Source: Mucilaginibacter sp. KACC 22773 (lineage in GTDB: Bacteria; Bacteroidota; Bacteroidia; Sphingobacteriales; Sphingobacteriaceae). Taken from it: a DNA stretch of 64,000 nucleotides. Within the stretch, counting starts at the first letter, position 1, and each line of letters starts with the position of its first letter. Below are positions 17,308-26,105 of this stretch, in pieces. The position numbers and the translations under genes are program-made. The notes beneath the pieces are model-generated. The model did no database searches. It had not been told where the DNA came from and saw nothing but the letters and a program-made list of their open reading frames with translations. The DNA lies in NCBI RefSeq assembly GCF_028736215.1, contig NZ_CP117883.1, forward strand, positions 248,001 to 312,000. The letters run 5' to 3'.

Positions 17308-17550
17308 TGTAATTGTTAATGTCGCTATTATGATTAGCGTTTAGCATAAATTCTTAAGGAGGTTTTTTCCTGGAGTCCCCATTTGTTCTTTTGGGCACCA
17401 AACATAAAGTTTTTGTGAAAAAACGTTATTGGTTGCTAAAGCCCTCCTAATCGCTATAAATTGGAATAGGTTTTCAATTAAACAAATAGTTCTCGTTTCT
17501 AAAGATATCTAAAACAATTGATAAAACCGGGTACAGCTCGCTACCCTCCC

Positions 17551-17630
17551 CCGTTAGCGATAGGCGCGGATACCGGCCTCGCGCCTAATGCCTGTGCCGT
17601 ATGAGCAGATAGCGCGGGCCGCAGGCAACG
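17551..17630. repeat. Dispersed GCGGATACCGG repeat, copy 1
   Basis: Blocks CCGTTAG, GCGGATACCGGCC, GCCTGTGC, GTATGAGC, GATAGC, CGGGCC and GGCAAC occur in the same order, reverse-complemented, at 21979-22063. The rest of the 496-bp spacer between the hypothetical gene and the PAS sensor gene is AT-rich and shows nothing else recognisable. Confidence 0.7.
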
Positions 17631-17803
17631 GCATAAAAGGATCGAACACCCGCATCCAATTGTCACATTCCCTTTGCATTTGCAAGCTTTTGATGTTTGA
17701 AGATATATATTCATTACATTGACAGCATACACGTATAGATATTTATTGTAACCAATATTGTATTTAAACGTTTAATTTAATTAAATAATTTAACCCGAAG
17801 CTA

Positions 17804-19738
17804 ATGCGGCACGGAGCTTTACGGATAGCCCTTATTTACATCATTATCAGTTTGCTCTGGATCACTTTTGGCGATCGTTTGCTTTTCCAACTGCAGGATA
17901 ATTTTACCCGCGAACAGGTTTTACTTATTAGCAGCGCCAAGGGGTATTTTTTTGTACTTGCCAGCGGTTTGTTTTTATACTACCTGATAAAAAGGAACGA
18001 CAAGCAACTTCTGCAACGGGAAAGCCAGTATCGCAATATGTACGAGGCTAACCCGGTGCCTATGTGGATATATGACGAGGCTCTTAATATAGTTTCGGTT
18101 AATGATGCCGCCGTTAGCACATACGGCTACACCAGGGCCGAGTTTTTAACAAAAAGCATCCTGGACATCAGCCCGCCCGAAGATGCTGAAAAGGCTATTG
18201 AATCGGCCAGAAACTTATCGCCTAACCTGAATTTAAGCGGCACCTGGCGGCATATTAAAAAGGATGGGAGTGTTATACAGGTAAGTATTACATCGCATAA
18301 AATAACTTTCAACAACAGCCCAAATGTGCTGGTGATGGTACGGGACATGACCGAACAGCTATTATTTGAGCAGCGGTTGGAGAAAATAAACCAGGAGATT
18401 TTAAACAAGAAACGAAATTTAAGAGAAACGCAGCTGATATCAAAAGTGGGCGGCTGGGAATACTTTCCTGATACCCGTAAGCTGCTATGGTCGGATGAGT
18501 TGTACGCACTTACCGGTATTAGTAAGGATGATGAGCGGGAACCCTTTGATATTTACCTGGAGCATATTTTTCCGGAAGACAGGCCGATGATGATTGCCGG
18601 GCTTAACGATTTAATGACCAATGGCAAAACCCTGGATGTTACTCACCGCACCAAAGTGCTAAACGGCGAAACCCGGTATATGCGGCAATTGGCCCGTTTA
18701 GAAAGCGTACCGGGCATGACACTGAAAGTAATTGGTTCGATGCAGGACATTACCGAACTTAAGGAGCTGGAGGTTGAAAAAAACAGGCATTTAAGCAACC
18801 TTGAAAATACCCTGAACAGTATTAGTGATGCCTTTTTTGCGTTAGACTATAACATGTGCATTACCCGTATTAACCAGGCTTTTGAAGACATTGTTAACGG
18901 GAGATTTACCAAAATTGTTGGCGAAAGTATTTTTACGCTGTTCCCCAAAGAGAGGAACCGTATGTATCCTTATTATCAAAAAGCGCTGGAAGAGCGTGTA
19001 ATTGTACGGATGGAAGAGTATTCGATGGTGCTAAACAAATGGATCAGGCTGGCCGCCTACCCAACGGATGACGGCGTGGCAGTTTATTTTTCGGACATAA
19101 CCGAAAATAAATTGAAAGATATTAAGCTTAAAGAAGCCGTAGAGCGGTATGAACTGTTGGCGCAGGCTACCAAAGATGTGATTTATGATTTAAATATACC
19201 TGCCGACACCATTGTTTACAATGCCAGCCTAACCCAGCTTATTGATGTTTCTTATGAGCAAATAACCTATAACCTGGAGTGGTGGCGCAGTTTGATCCAT
19301 CCCGATGATGTTGCCGAAGTAGTAACAAGCCAGCAAAAAATTAAAAACGAAGGTAAAACCAACTGGGCTTGCGAGTACCGTATAAATTGCGGCAATGGCA
19401 TATATAAGTATATTATGGACCAGGGATACTTTATTTATAACGAACAAAAGGAACCTGTAAGGCTGATAGGCGTTATTAAGGATATTAACGATTTAAAACA
19501 ATCTATCCAGGAAAATAAACGGCAGAATGAATTTTTAAAAGAGGTGGCCTGGCTAAGCTCGCATGAGATAAGGCGACCGGTTGCTACCATGCTGGGGCTG
19601 ATGTACCTGGTAGATATAGCCGACAGTAATGACGAGAAAGAAGAAGCATTTGAATTGCTGAAAGTTACTATCAACGAGATGGACGGCATCGTTCACCTGA
19701 TTCACAACAAAATTAATGATGCTGTTGATTTATCGTAA
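17804..19738 (+). CDS. Membrane PAS sensor with HisKA-like end but no ATPase domain
   Basis: The 644-residue protein begins with two membrane segments (about 7-25 and 45-63). Four PAS units follow (about 75-195, 210-325, 330-430 and 435-555), the first closely resembling one PAS of the kinase at 9796. The C-terminus is a HisKA-like helix pair with a possible phospho-His in LSSHEIRRPVATMLG, ending 60 residues later at a normal stop. No HATPase domain exists and no remnant follows, because the next 200 bp contain a terminator and repeats. It may be a phosphorelay acceptor or a dimerising regulator of another kinase. That role is inference; the domain loss is direct. Confidence 0.85.
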   Translation: MRHGALRIALIYIIISLLWITFGDRLLFQLQDNFTREQVLLISSAKGYFFVLASGLFLYYLIKRNDKQLLQRESQYRNMYEANPVPMWIYDEALNIVSVNDAAVSTYGYTRAEFLTKSILDISPPEDAEKAIESARNLSPNLNLSGTWRHIKKDGSVIQVSITSHKITFNNSPNVLVMVRDMTEQLLFEQRLEKINQEILNKKRNLRETQLISKVGGWEYFPDTRKLLWSDELYALTGISKDDEREPFDIYLEHIFPEDRPMMIAGLNDLMTNGKTLDVTHRTKVLNGETRYMRQLARLESVPGMTLKVIGSMQDITELKELEVEKNRHLSNLENTLNSISDAFFALDYNMCITRINQAFEDIVNGRFTKIVGESIFTLFPKERNRMYPYYQKALEERVIVRMEEYSMVLNKWIRLAAYPTDDGVAVYFSDITENKLKDIKLKEAVERYELLAQATKDVIYDLNIPADTIVYNASLTQLIDVSYEQITYNLEWWRSLIHPDDVAEVVTSQQKIKNEGKTNWACEYRINCGNGIYKYIMDQGYFIYNEQKEPVRLIGVIKDINDLKQSIQENKRQNEFLKEVAWLSSHEIRRPVATMLGLMYLVDIADSNDEKEEAFELLKVTINEMDGIVHLIHNKINDAVDLS

Positions 19739-19770
19739 CAGATTATAACAGGCCCGGGGCCTTTATGCAA

Positions 19771-19804
19771 TAAAAAATCCCCCGGCAATTAAGCCGCGGG
19801 GATT
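19771..19804 (-). terminator. Rho-independent terminator of the symporter gene
   Basis: On the minus strand a stem (AATCCCCGCGGC with GCCGGGGGATT, one bulge) and a TTAATT loop are followed by six T residues. On the plus strand no T-run follows, so it serves the leftward symporter gene that ends at 19948. Confidence 0.7.
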
Positions 19805-19848
19805 CAATCAACGAAACCTATAACAAAGTTTTTGTATTACTGTCGCGT

Positions 19849-19940
19849 CAACGATAAATTGACGGATAGTCTTTAGCCCAAAGTCTTAAGTTCTAAGCCA
19901 AAAAAAATTCAACTTTAGACTTACGACTTAGTACTGTTGA
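19849..19940. repeat. Dispersed heptamer-type repeat, copy 2
   Basis: 19849-19863 and 19874-19897 are exact reverse complements of blocks at 4992-5006 and 4958-4981. The sequence continues in seven-base words (AGTCTTT AGCCCAA AGTCTTA AGTTCTA ... AGACTTA CGACTTA) up to about 19940, between convergent genes. Confidence 0.75.
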
Positions 19941-19947
19941 CTTAACA

Positions 19948-21654
19948 CTACCAGAACTTGGCATAAAGCATGGTAAGTAATAACAGCGTAACTATAATTA
20001 ATGCCAGGGTTTGTTTATCAACCTTAAACATGGCACGCGGAATATCAAAAGCTTTAGGGTTTATTTTAGGTCCGGCCAGGCTGATGATAACCATCACAAT
20101 AATGGTAAACATGAACGATAAGCCCATACAAATCAGGAATGGAATTTCCCAGCCACCTTTGCCATTAGGGAAGGCGGTGTACAGGAACGTTTCGTGACCA
20201 AACAAAGCCGGCGCATAGTTATTAAACAGTACCGACATAGCAAAACCTGTCAGGATACCCGCAATAGCTGCCGCACCAGTAGTACGTTTCCAGAAGAAAC
20301 CCAAAATGAATATGGCGAAGATACCCGGGCTGATAAAGCCGGTGTATTTTTGGATAAAGGTAAAACCACCTTCGCCGCCAATGCCTAAAAGATCTTTCCA
20401 GGTAAGGATGATGGAGAACACCAAAGCGGCTAAAATAGTGAGCTTGCCTACCCAAACCATCTTTTTCTCGTCGGCATCCTTAACCATGTGCTTCTTGTAA
20501 ATATCCAGCGTAAAAATGGTAGATATACTGTTGGCTTTACCGGCCAGTGAAGCAACGATAGCCGCCGTAAGCGCCGCAACCGAAAGTCCTTTAAGCCCGG
20601 TAGGCAAAAAGCCCAATATAGCCGAGTACGCATTATCCGAATTGAAATGCCCGCCCGATGCCATTTCGTGTTGCAAGCCACCATTTTTGTATAATACATA
20701 AGCCGCAATACCCGGTATTACCACGATGATAGGCATAGCCAGTTTCATCAAACCGGCAAACAGGATGCCTGTACGTGCGGTTTTTATATCCGAGCCCAAA
20801 GCGCGTTGGGTAATGTACTGGTTACAACCCCAATAGTTCAGGTTCACAATCCATTGGCCTGCAAAGTACATGGCAATGCCCGGCAGCGCCAGGTATTTGG
20901 TAATTTCGGCCTGTGGCGCTCCTGGCTTTGGTTTAGCCATCATCATTTTAAAATGCTCCGGCGAATCCTTGAACATCATTTTTAAACCGGCTATAGCATC
21001 TTTGCCTAAACCAAAATGCTCGCTCACCAGCGTTAAAGCTATGTAAGTAGTAGCCAGGCCGCCTATTACAAGCACCAATACCTGTATTACATCGGTAAAG
21101 CCAATAACCTTCATACCGCCAAGGGTGATGAATAAGGCAAACACAGCCAGCGCAATGATGATGTTGTGCATCGAGCTGATGTCGCCGCCTATCAGGTTAT
21201 TAATGGCCAGTGCGCCCAGGTATAATATACTGGTAAGGTTAACAAACACGTATAAAAACAGCCAGAAGATGGCCATAATAAAGCTCACCGTTTCGTTATA
21301 CCGCGTATGTAAAAACTGCGGCATCGTGAAAATCTTGTTCTTCAGGTATACCGGGATAAACCATACGGCTACTATAATGAGCGCTATTGCTGCCACCCAC
21401 TCGTAAGCTGCCACAGCTAAACCAACCGCGAAACCTTGTCCGCTGGTGCCGATAAATTGCTCGGCCGAAATGTTGGATGCAATAAGCGAGGCTCCGATGG
21501 CCCACCAGGTAAGCGAACCCTCGGCCAAAAAGAAATCATGACTCGCCGATATGCTGGCCTTTTTTTTGCGGCTGTACACCCAGTAACCATAACTGGATAC
21601 CACAATAAAATAGATCACGAATATGACGTAATCAATGGTTGAAAATTTGTTCAT
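19948..21654 (-). CDS. Sodium/sugar symporter (SSS family)
   Basis: The 568-residue protein has the SSS (SLC5-like) architecture of about 14 membrane helices, beginning with an FSTIDYVIFVIYFIVVSSYG helix and a FFLAEGSLTWWAIGASLIASNISAEQFIG segment, the family's sodium-site region. It lies downstream of and codirectional with araA, separated by a repeat-filled 735-bp spacer. The position at the end of the ara gene cluster suggests L-arabinose as the substrate, imported across the inner membrane with sodium. Sequence alone cannot distinguish arabinose from other sugars. Confidence 0.9.
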   Translation of the reverse strand: MNKFSTIDYVIFVIYFIVVSSYGYWVYSRKKKASISASHDFFLAEGSLTWWAIGASLIASNISAEQFIGTSGQGFAVGLAVAAYEWVAAIALIIVAVWFIPVYLKNKIFTMPQFLHTRYNETVSFIMAIFWLFLYVFVNLTSILYLGALAINNLIGGDISSMHNIIIALAVFALFITLGGMKVIGFTDVIQVLVLVIGGLATTYIALTLVSEHFGLGKDAIAGLKMMFKDSPEHFKMMMAKPKPGAPQAEITKYLALPGIAMYFAGQWIVNLNYWGCNQYITQRALGSDIKTARTGILFAGLMKLAMPIIVVIPGIAAYVLYKNGGLQHEMASGGHFNSDNAYSAILGFLPTGLKGLSVAALTAAIVASLAGKANSISTIFTLDIYKKHMVKDADEKKMVWVGKLTILAALVFSIILTWKDLLGIGGEGGFTFIQKYTGFISPGIFAIFILGFFWKRTTGAAAIAGILTGFAMSVLFNNYAPALFGHETFLYTAFPNGKGGWEIPFLICMGLSFMFTIIVMVIISLAGPKINPKAFDIPRAMFKVDKQTLALIIVTLLLLTMLYAKFW

Positions 21655-21808
21655 AAATTGGGTTTAAATTAGTTTTATTGTATTCGTTCTCTCTTTTGCT
21701 GTTATTTAAAAACGCACGACCGGAATCCCATCTTGGGTTGTGTGTTTGATTGTATTTATTTCAATTAATACGCATGTTATTAAAACACTTGTCATTGCTA
21801 AAACATTT

Positions 21809-21893
21809 GTCATTGCGAGCGCAGCGTGGCAACCTCGTAGTATGCACAGCGGCTCTGCACAGTTCGCGATTGCCGCGCTGCGCTCGCAATGAC
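21809..21893. repeat. GTCATTGCGAG palindromic repeat A
   Basis: An 85-bp unit opens GTCATTGCGAGCGCAGCG and closes with its complement CGCTGCGCTCGCAATGAC around a loop holding TGCACAGCGG and CTGCACAG. Further copies are at 22083-22167, 45501-45577 and 46638-46714. The class is REP-like. Confidence 0.85.
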
Positions 21894-21978
21894 ATAGTTT
21901 TATGTATTTATTTCTTCCGTCGTTATCCACCAATCCTCAAAAGTCTTAACTCTTGATTCTAATTTCTTGACTCTTTCC

Positions 21979-22063
21979 CCGGGCGTTGCCTTTGGCCCGG
22001 GCTATCCGCTCATACTGCACAGGCCTTAATCACGGGCCGGTATCCGCTGCTATCCCTAACGCG
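21979..22063. repeat. Dispersed GCGGATACCGG repeat, copy 2 (inverted)
   Basis: Reverse-complement counterpart of 17551-17630, with the blocks GGGCC, GCTATCCGCTCATAC, GCACAGGC, GGCCGGTATCCGC and CTAACG. It lies between two palindromic repeats and is preceded by seven-base words (AGTCTTA ACTCTTG ATTCTAA TTTCTTG ACTC). Confidence 0.7.
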
Positions 22064-22082
22064 GAAACTTCGTTATAAATAT

Positions 22083-22167
22083 GTCATTGCGAGCGTAGCG
22101 CGGCAACCTCGTTGCATGCACAGCGGATCTGCATAGTTCGCGATTGCCGCGCTACGCTCGCAATGAC
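22083..22167. repeat. GTCATTGCGAG palindromic repeat B
   Basis: Same 85-bp length and layout as the copy at 21809, with base changes in both arms that keep pairing (GCGTAGCG and CGCTACGC). This compensatory pattern suggests the fold matters or the copies arose from different palindromic ancestors. Confidence 0.85.
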
Positions 22168-22389
22168 ATGGTTGTTGTGAGGCTCTAAAGCCGACATGTC
22201 GTCCCTTTTTTTTCAGGATCATCCTGATATGTCCTCGCAATGACATCATTCGTTTTATCGCTCGTATAACACACCCCTGCTCCCACACTTTTCCATCCCA
22301 CCCCCTCTCAAGAGGGGAACTAAAAAGAGCAATCCTGCGAATCAAAAGTCTCCCCTTTCAGGGGGAGATTTAGAGGGGGCTTCTTCTTC

Positions 22390-23880
22390 CTATTTATAAG
22401 CAACCTCGTTCCACAAAATCTCATTCCTGAATTGTGGTATGGTTGTGTCCTTGCCAATCCTTAAAAATTCAATGCCCGCCATATCAGCAAAATCCTGCAT
22501 ATGCTCGGCTGTTAAATTCTGGCTGTAAGCGGTATGGTGAGCGCCGCCGCCGTAAATCCAGGCTGCACAGCCGGTTTTCATGTCGGGCAGTGGTTTCCAA
22601 AGTACACGGGCTACAGGCAGGTTTGGCAGGTCTTCAACCGGTTCAACGGCTTCAACCTCGTTCACCAGCAGGCGGAAACGGTTGCCCATATCCACAATTG
22701 ACGCGTTAAGCGCTGCGCCGCCGGCCACGTTAAATACCAAACGCGCAGGATCGGCCTTGCCGCCAATACCTAATGGGTGAACCTCTAAAGCGGCCTGGCC
22801 GTTTGCCAATGAAGCATCCACTTCCAGCATGTGCGATCCTAATACCAAAGCATTGTTAGGGTCAAAGTGATAGGTATAATCTTCCATGAAAGCGTTACCG
22901 CCCGGCAGGCCGGCGCCCATCACTTTAAATGCGCGTACCAGAGCAGCAGTTTTCCAATCGCCTTCGCCGGCAAAGCCAAAGCCATCGGCCATCAGGCGCT
23001 GGGCAGCAATACCTGGCAGCTGGATCATGCCGTGCAGGTCTTCAAACGTATCCGAGAAGCCTTTAAAGCCTCCGTCGACCAAAAATTTGCGTAAGCCCAA
23101 CTCAATTTTAGCAGCATCATATACCGAATGATGTTTAGCGCCGCCTTTTTTAAGGTCATCGGCCATGGTGTAGGTAGCCTCATATTCTTCTATCAGTTCG
23201 CTAACCGATTCTTCGCTTATCGCGTTAATCACCGCAACCAGGTCGCCGATACCATAAGTATTTACCGAGAGGCCGAATTTTAATTCAGCCTCCACTTTAT
23301 CGCCATCGGTAACGGCTACAAAGCGCATGTTATCGCCAAAGCGTACAAATTTGGCGCCTTGCCAGTCGTACCAGCCGGCAGCAGCGCGGGTCCAGGTTTC
23401 AATCTGGGCCAAAGCCTCAGGATCTTGCCAGTGGCCAACAACTACCTTACGGTTCATGCGCATACGCGATACCATGAAACCAAACTCGCGGTCGCCATGG
23501 GCGCTCTGGTTCAGGTTCATGAAATCCATGTCTATCGAGCTCCATGGAATATCGCGGTTATATTGGGTATGCAGGTGCAGCATCGGTTTTTTAAGAATGC
23601 TTAACCCGCGGATCCACATTTTGGCCGGGCTAAATGTGTGCATCCAGGTAATGATACCGATACAGTTTTCGGCCACGTTAGCAGCCTGCAGGGTTTCATA
23701 AATTTCTTCAGTCGATTTTACCACAGGTTTATATACCACGCGAACGGGGATGTTGCCGGCAGCATCAATGCCTGCAGCTATTTCCTGCGAATGTTCGGCA
23801 ACTTTTTTCAGCGTTTCTTCCCCGTATAAGTTTTGGCTTCCTGTAATAAACCAAACTTCAAATTTTTTAAGATCGATCAT
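22390..23880 (-). CDS. araA: L-arabinose isomerase
   Basis: The 496-residue protein has the normal family length and converts L-arabinose to L-ribulose in the cytosol. Signature segments are [17 protein letters not shown] at the start, [32 protein letters not shown], the [14 protein letters not shown] region and the C-terminal [10 protein letters not shown] with the metal/catalytic histidine. It is the first committed enzyme of the bacterial ara pathway. It sits between the GH27 gene and the symporter gene on the same strand and is probably part of one leftward regulon. Confidence 0.98.
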   Translation of the reverse strand: MIDLKKFEVWFITGSQNLYGEETLKKVAEHSQEIAAGIDAAGNIPVRVVYKPVVKSTEEIYETLQAANVAENCIGIITWMHTFSPAKMWIRGLSILKKPMLHLHTQYNRDIPWSSIDMDFMNLNQSAHGDREFGFMVSRMRMNRKVVVGHWQDPEALAQIETWTRAAAGWYDWQGAKFVRFGDNMRFVAVTDGDKVEAELKFGLSVNTYGIGDLVAVINAISEESVSELIEEYEATYTMADDLKKGGAKHHSVYDAAKIELGLRKFLVDGGFKGFSDTFEDLHGMIQLPGIAAQRLMADGFGFAGEGDWKTAALVRAFKVMGAGLPGGNAFMEDYTYHFDPNNALVLGSHMLEVDASLANGQAALEVHPLGIGGKADPARLVFNVAGGAALNASIVDMGNRFRLLVNEVEAVEPVEDLPNLPVARVLWKPLPDMKTGCAAWIYGGGAHHTAYSQNLTAEHMQDFADMAGIEFLRIGKDTTIPQFRNEILWNEVAYK

Positions 23881-24036
23881 TTTATAATTAGTGATTTATT
23901 GAATTAATGAATTATTGAGTCATTGTATTATTAAATTACTGCTTGATTAACTATTGAATTAAAAATTAAAATCGCGATACATGCTTGTTAATGGTTTTAT
24001 ATTCAATAATTCAGTCAATCAATAATTCAATAATTA
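23881..24036. repeat. AT-rich heptamer-word spacer with inverted arms
   Basis: The spacer between araA and the GH27 gene has seven-base words (ATTGAAT TAATGAA TTATTGA GTCATTG) on the left and their approximate complements (ATTCAATAATTCAGTCAATC) on the right. It could fold in RNA into a long imperfect hairpin that separates or tunes the two coding units. Confidence 0.6.
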
Positions 24037-25404
24037 TTATTTTGCCGGCGATAACCTTAATAACGTCGCGCCGTGCAGGTTAATGTTTTGCTGGTAAGTT
24101 TTATTAAACTGGCCAACATCCTGTTTTTTCCACAGATCGCGCACCTTTACTTTGCCTTTAAGGCCCAGTGCAGCAAAATCAACCGCAACGCCTTTATTTA
24201 CATCGCCAATGTTAAACAGGGCCACGTAAACATCTTTGCTGCCGGGGATGGTGGAATACCAAACCATGGCGCCATCTTTTTTATACAACTGTTTGGGATT
24301 GGCCCCTTTTTGGTTGGCTGCCAAAACCTCATCGTTGGTAAATAGCTTCAGTTCAAATTCCCGGTTCTCGGGCATGTTGCCGCCAATCATTAAAGGCGAG
24401 CGGAAAATGCTCCAAAAGGTCATGTGGGTAATTTCTTCATCCTGGGTAAAGCGGCTGTAGCGCTCCTGCCCAACAGGGCCGCGTTTACTTAGCTTGCCAA
24501 TTTGTATCATATCGCAATCGGGCCAATGACCGGGGCCGCTTACGCCTTCCCAGCTTTTCGCATAATCAAACATGTGCAGTATCTCTTTCCAGTTATCCCA
24601 AAAATCATCTGCCATGCGCCACATATTGGCGTATTTGGTTGCGTGTGCCGCCTGGGCAACCGGAGTTTCGCCTGGCGAAAGGCTTAATACTATAGGCCTG
24701 CCACAATTTTGGATGGCTTTTTGGTAGCCTTCCACCTCGGCATTACTATAAGGGCGCGATAAGTCATCTACTTTAATAAAATCTACGCCCCATGAGGCAT
24801 ATAATTCTAAAATAGAGTTAAGATATTCCTGGGCACCGGGCTTTTTCATGTCCAGTCCGTACATGTGGTTCATCCAGGGGCATTTGCTGTTGGTATCGGC
24901 CACCATATCGGCAGTGATACCGTTGGTGCCTTTAACAGGTGATTTTGACCAGTATGCTTGTCTTGGGATACCACGCATTACGTGGATACCAAATTTTAGT
25001 CCTTTGGCGTGTACGTAATCGCTTAAAGGCTTAAAGCCATTGCCGCTAAAGGCCGAAGGGAATTTGGTAGGCTGTGGCGTTAAACGCCCCCATTTGTCCA
25101 TAGTAAGCCAGGGCACGTAGGAGCCATCCTGCAAGCGTAATTGAAAGGGGTTACCAATATTGCTGCCCGGCGGGTTATCGTACGACCATAAAAAATCGAC
25201 CACAATGTACTCCCAGCCATGTTGCTTCAGGTTTTGGGCCATATAATCGGTATTGGCCTTTACTTCATCCTCATGCACAGCCGAGCCGAAGCAGTTATAG
25301 CTGTTCCAACCCATAGGTGGCGTAGCAGCAACGGTTTGTGCCGATGATGCCTGTGCTCCAAGCAGACCGGCTGCCAGTATAATGATATAGCGTAATGATT
25401 TCAT
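24037..25404 (-). CDS. GH27 family glycosidase (alpha-galactosidase or beta-L-arabinopyranosidase)
   Basis: The 455-residue protein has a signal peptide (ASSAQTV near residue 20) and a GH27 barrel: PPMGWNSYNCFG, VVDFLWSYDNP, GLKFGIHVMRGIPRQA, the nucleophile region FIKVDDLS (Asp213) and the acid/base region WRMADDFWDNW (Asp266/267). The usual YDNC after the nucleophile is replaced by VDDLSRPY, typical of a divergent branch. Some GH27 enzymes release beta-L-arabinopyranose. The placement between araA and araD, two bases downstream of araD's stop codon, makes that activity plausible, but it is inference. Confidence 0.9.
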   Translation of the reverse strand: MKSLRYIIILAAGLLGAQASSAQTVAATPPMGWNSYNCFGSAVHEDEVKANTDYMAQNLKQHGWEYIVVDFLWSYDNPPGSNIGNPFQLRLQDGSYVPWLTMDKWGRLTPQPTKFPSAFSGNGFKPLSDYVHAKGLKFGIHVMRGIPRQAYWSKSPVKGTNGITADMVADTNSKCPWMNHMYGLDMKKPGAQEYLNSILELYASWGVDFIKVDDLSRPYSNAEVEGYQKAIQNCGRPIVLSLSPGETPVAQAAHATKYANMWRMADDFWDNWKEILHMFDYAKSWEGVSGPGHWPDCDMIQIGKLSKRGPVGQERYSRFTQDEEITHMTFWSIFRSPLMIGGNMPENREFELKLFTNDEVLAANQKGANPKQLYKKDGAMVWYSTIPGSKDVYVALFNIGDVNKGVAVDFAALGLKGKVKVRDLWKKQDVGQFNKTYQQNINLHGATLLRLSPAK

Positions 25405-25406
25405 AA

Positions 25407-26105
25407 TTATTGGCCGTAGTATGAGTTTGGTCCGTGTTTACGCTCAAAATGTTTTTTGATAAGCGAGTCCTTTAAACGTGGGGCCTGGTTATTAATTTGC
25501 TCGGTTAAGTAGGCCATTTGGGCAACAGCTTCTAAAACGGCGCTGTTATAAACGGCTTTATGTGCTGTTTTGCCCCAGGTAAATGGCGCATGGTTGCCTA
25601 CTAACACCATTTCTACTTCGTTATAATCCAGGCCAGCGGCTGTAAAATGATCCATGATCTGGAAGCCAGTTTGGTGTTCATAGTCACCCTCAATCATTTC
25701 ATCGCTCATCGGCGGCGCGCAGGGGATATCGGCTGTCAGGTGGTCGGCATGTGTGGTGCCGAAGATAGGAATGTCACGCTGTGATTGCGCCCAGGCAGTG
25801 CCATAAGTGGAGTGTGTATGTACAATACCCCCAATGTTTGGCCAGTGTTTATACAGTACCGCATGCGTTTTGGTATCCGACGACGGGCGCAGGTCGCCCT
25901 CTAAAGTAACCCCATCAAAATCAACGATCACCATTTTCTCTGGCGAAAGATCTTCATAAGGCACACCGCTTGGTTTTATAGCAAAAACGCCCAGTTCCCT
26001 ATCCACAGCGCTTACGTTGCCAAAGGTGAAAAGCACCAGCCCCAATTTGGGCAGCTGCATATTGGCTTCATAAGCCGCTTGTTTTATGTGTTGATACTTA
26101 CTCAT
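25407..26105 (-). CDS. araD: L-ribulose-5-phosphate 4-epimerase
   Basis: This 232-residue class II aldolase-fold enzyme converts L-ribulose 5-phosphate to D-xylulose 5-phosphate, feeding the pentose phosphate pathway. Zinc ligands are visible in GGIVHTHSTYGTAWAQ (two histidines) and in GNHAPFTWG further on; TTHADHL and the ASDTKTH-like SSDTKTH segment are also family hallmarks. Its ATG overlaps the araB stop by four bases, indicating translational coupling. The GH27 gene follows after two bases. Confidence 0.96.
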   Translation of the reverse strand: MSKYQHIKQAAYEANMQLPKLGLVLFTFGNVSAVDRELGVFAIKPSGVPYEDLSPEKMVIVDFDGVTLEGDLRPSSDTKTHAVLYKHWPNIGGIVHTHSTYGTAWAQSQRDIPIFGTTHADHLTADIPCAPPMSDEMIEGDYEHQTGFQIMDHFTAAGLDYNEVEMVLVGNHAPFTWGKTAHKAVYNSAVLEAVAQMAYLTEQINNQAPRLKDSLIKKHFERKHGPNSYYGQ

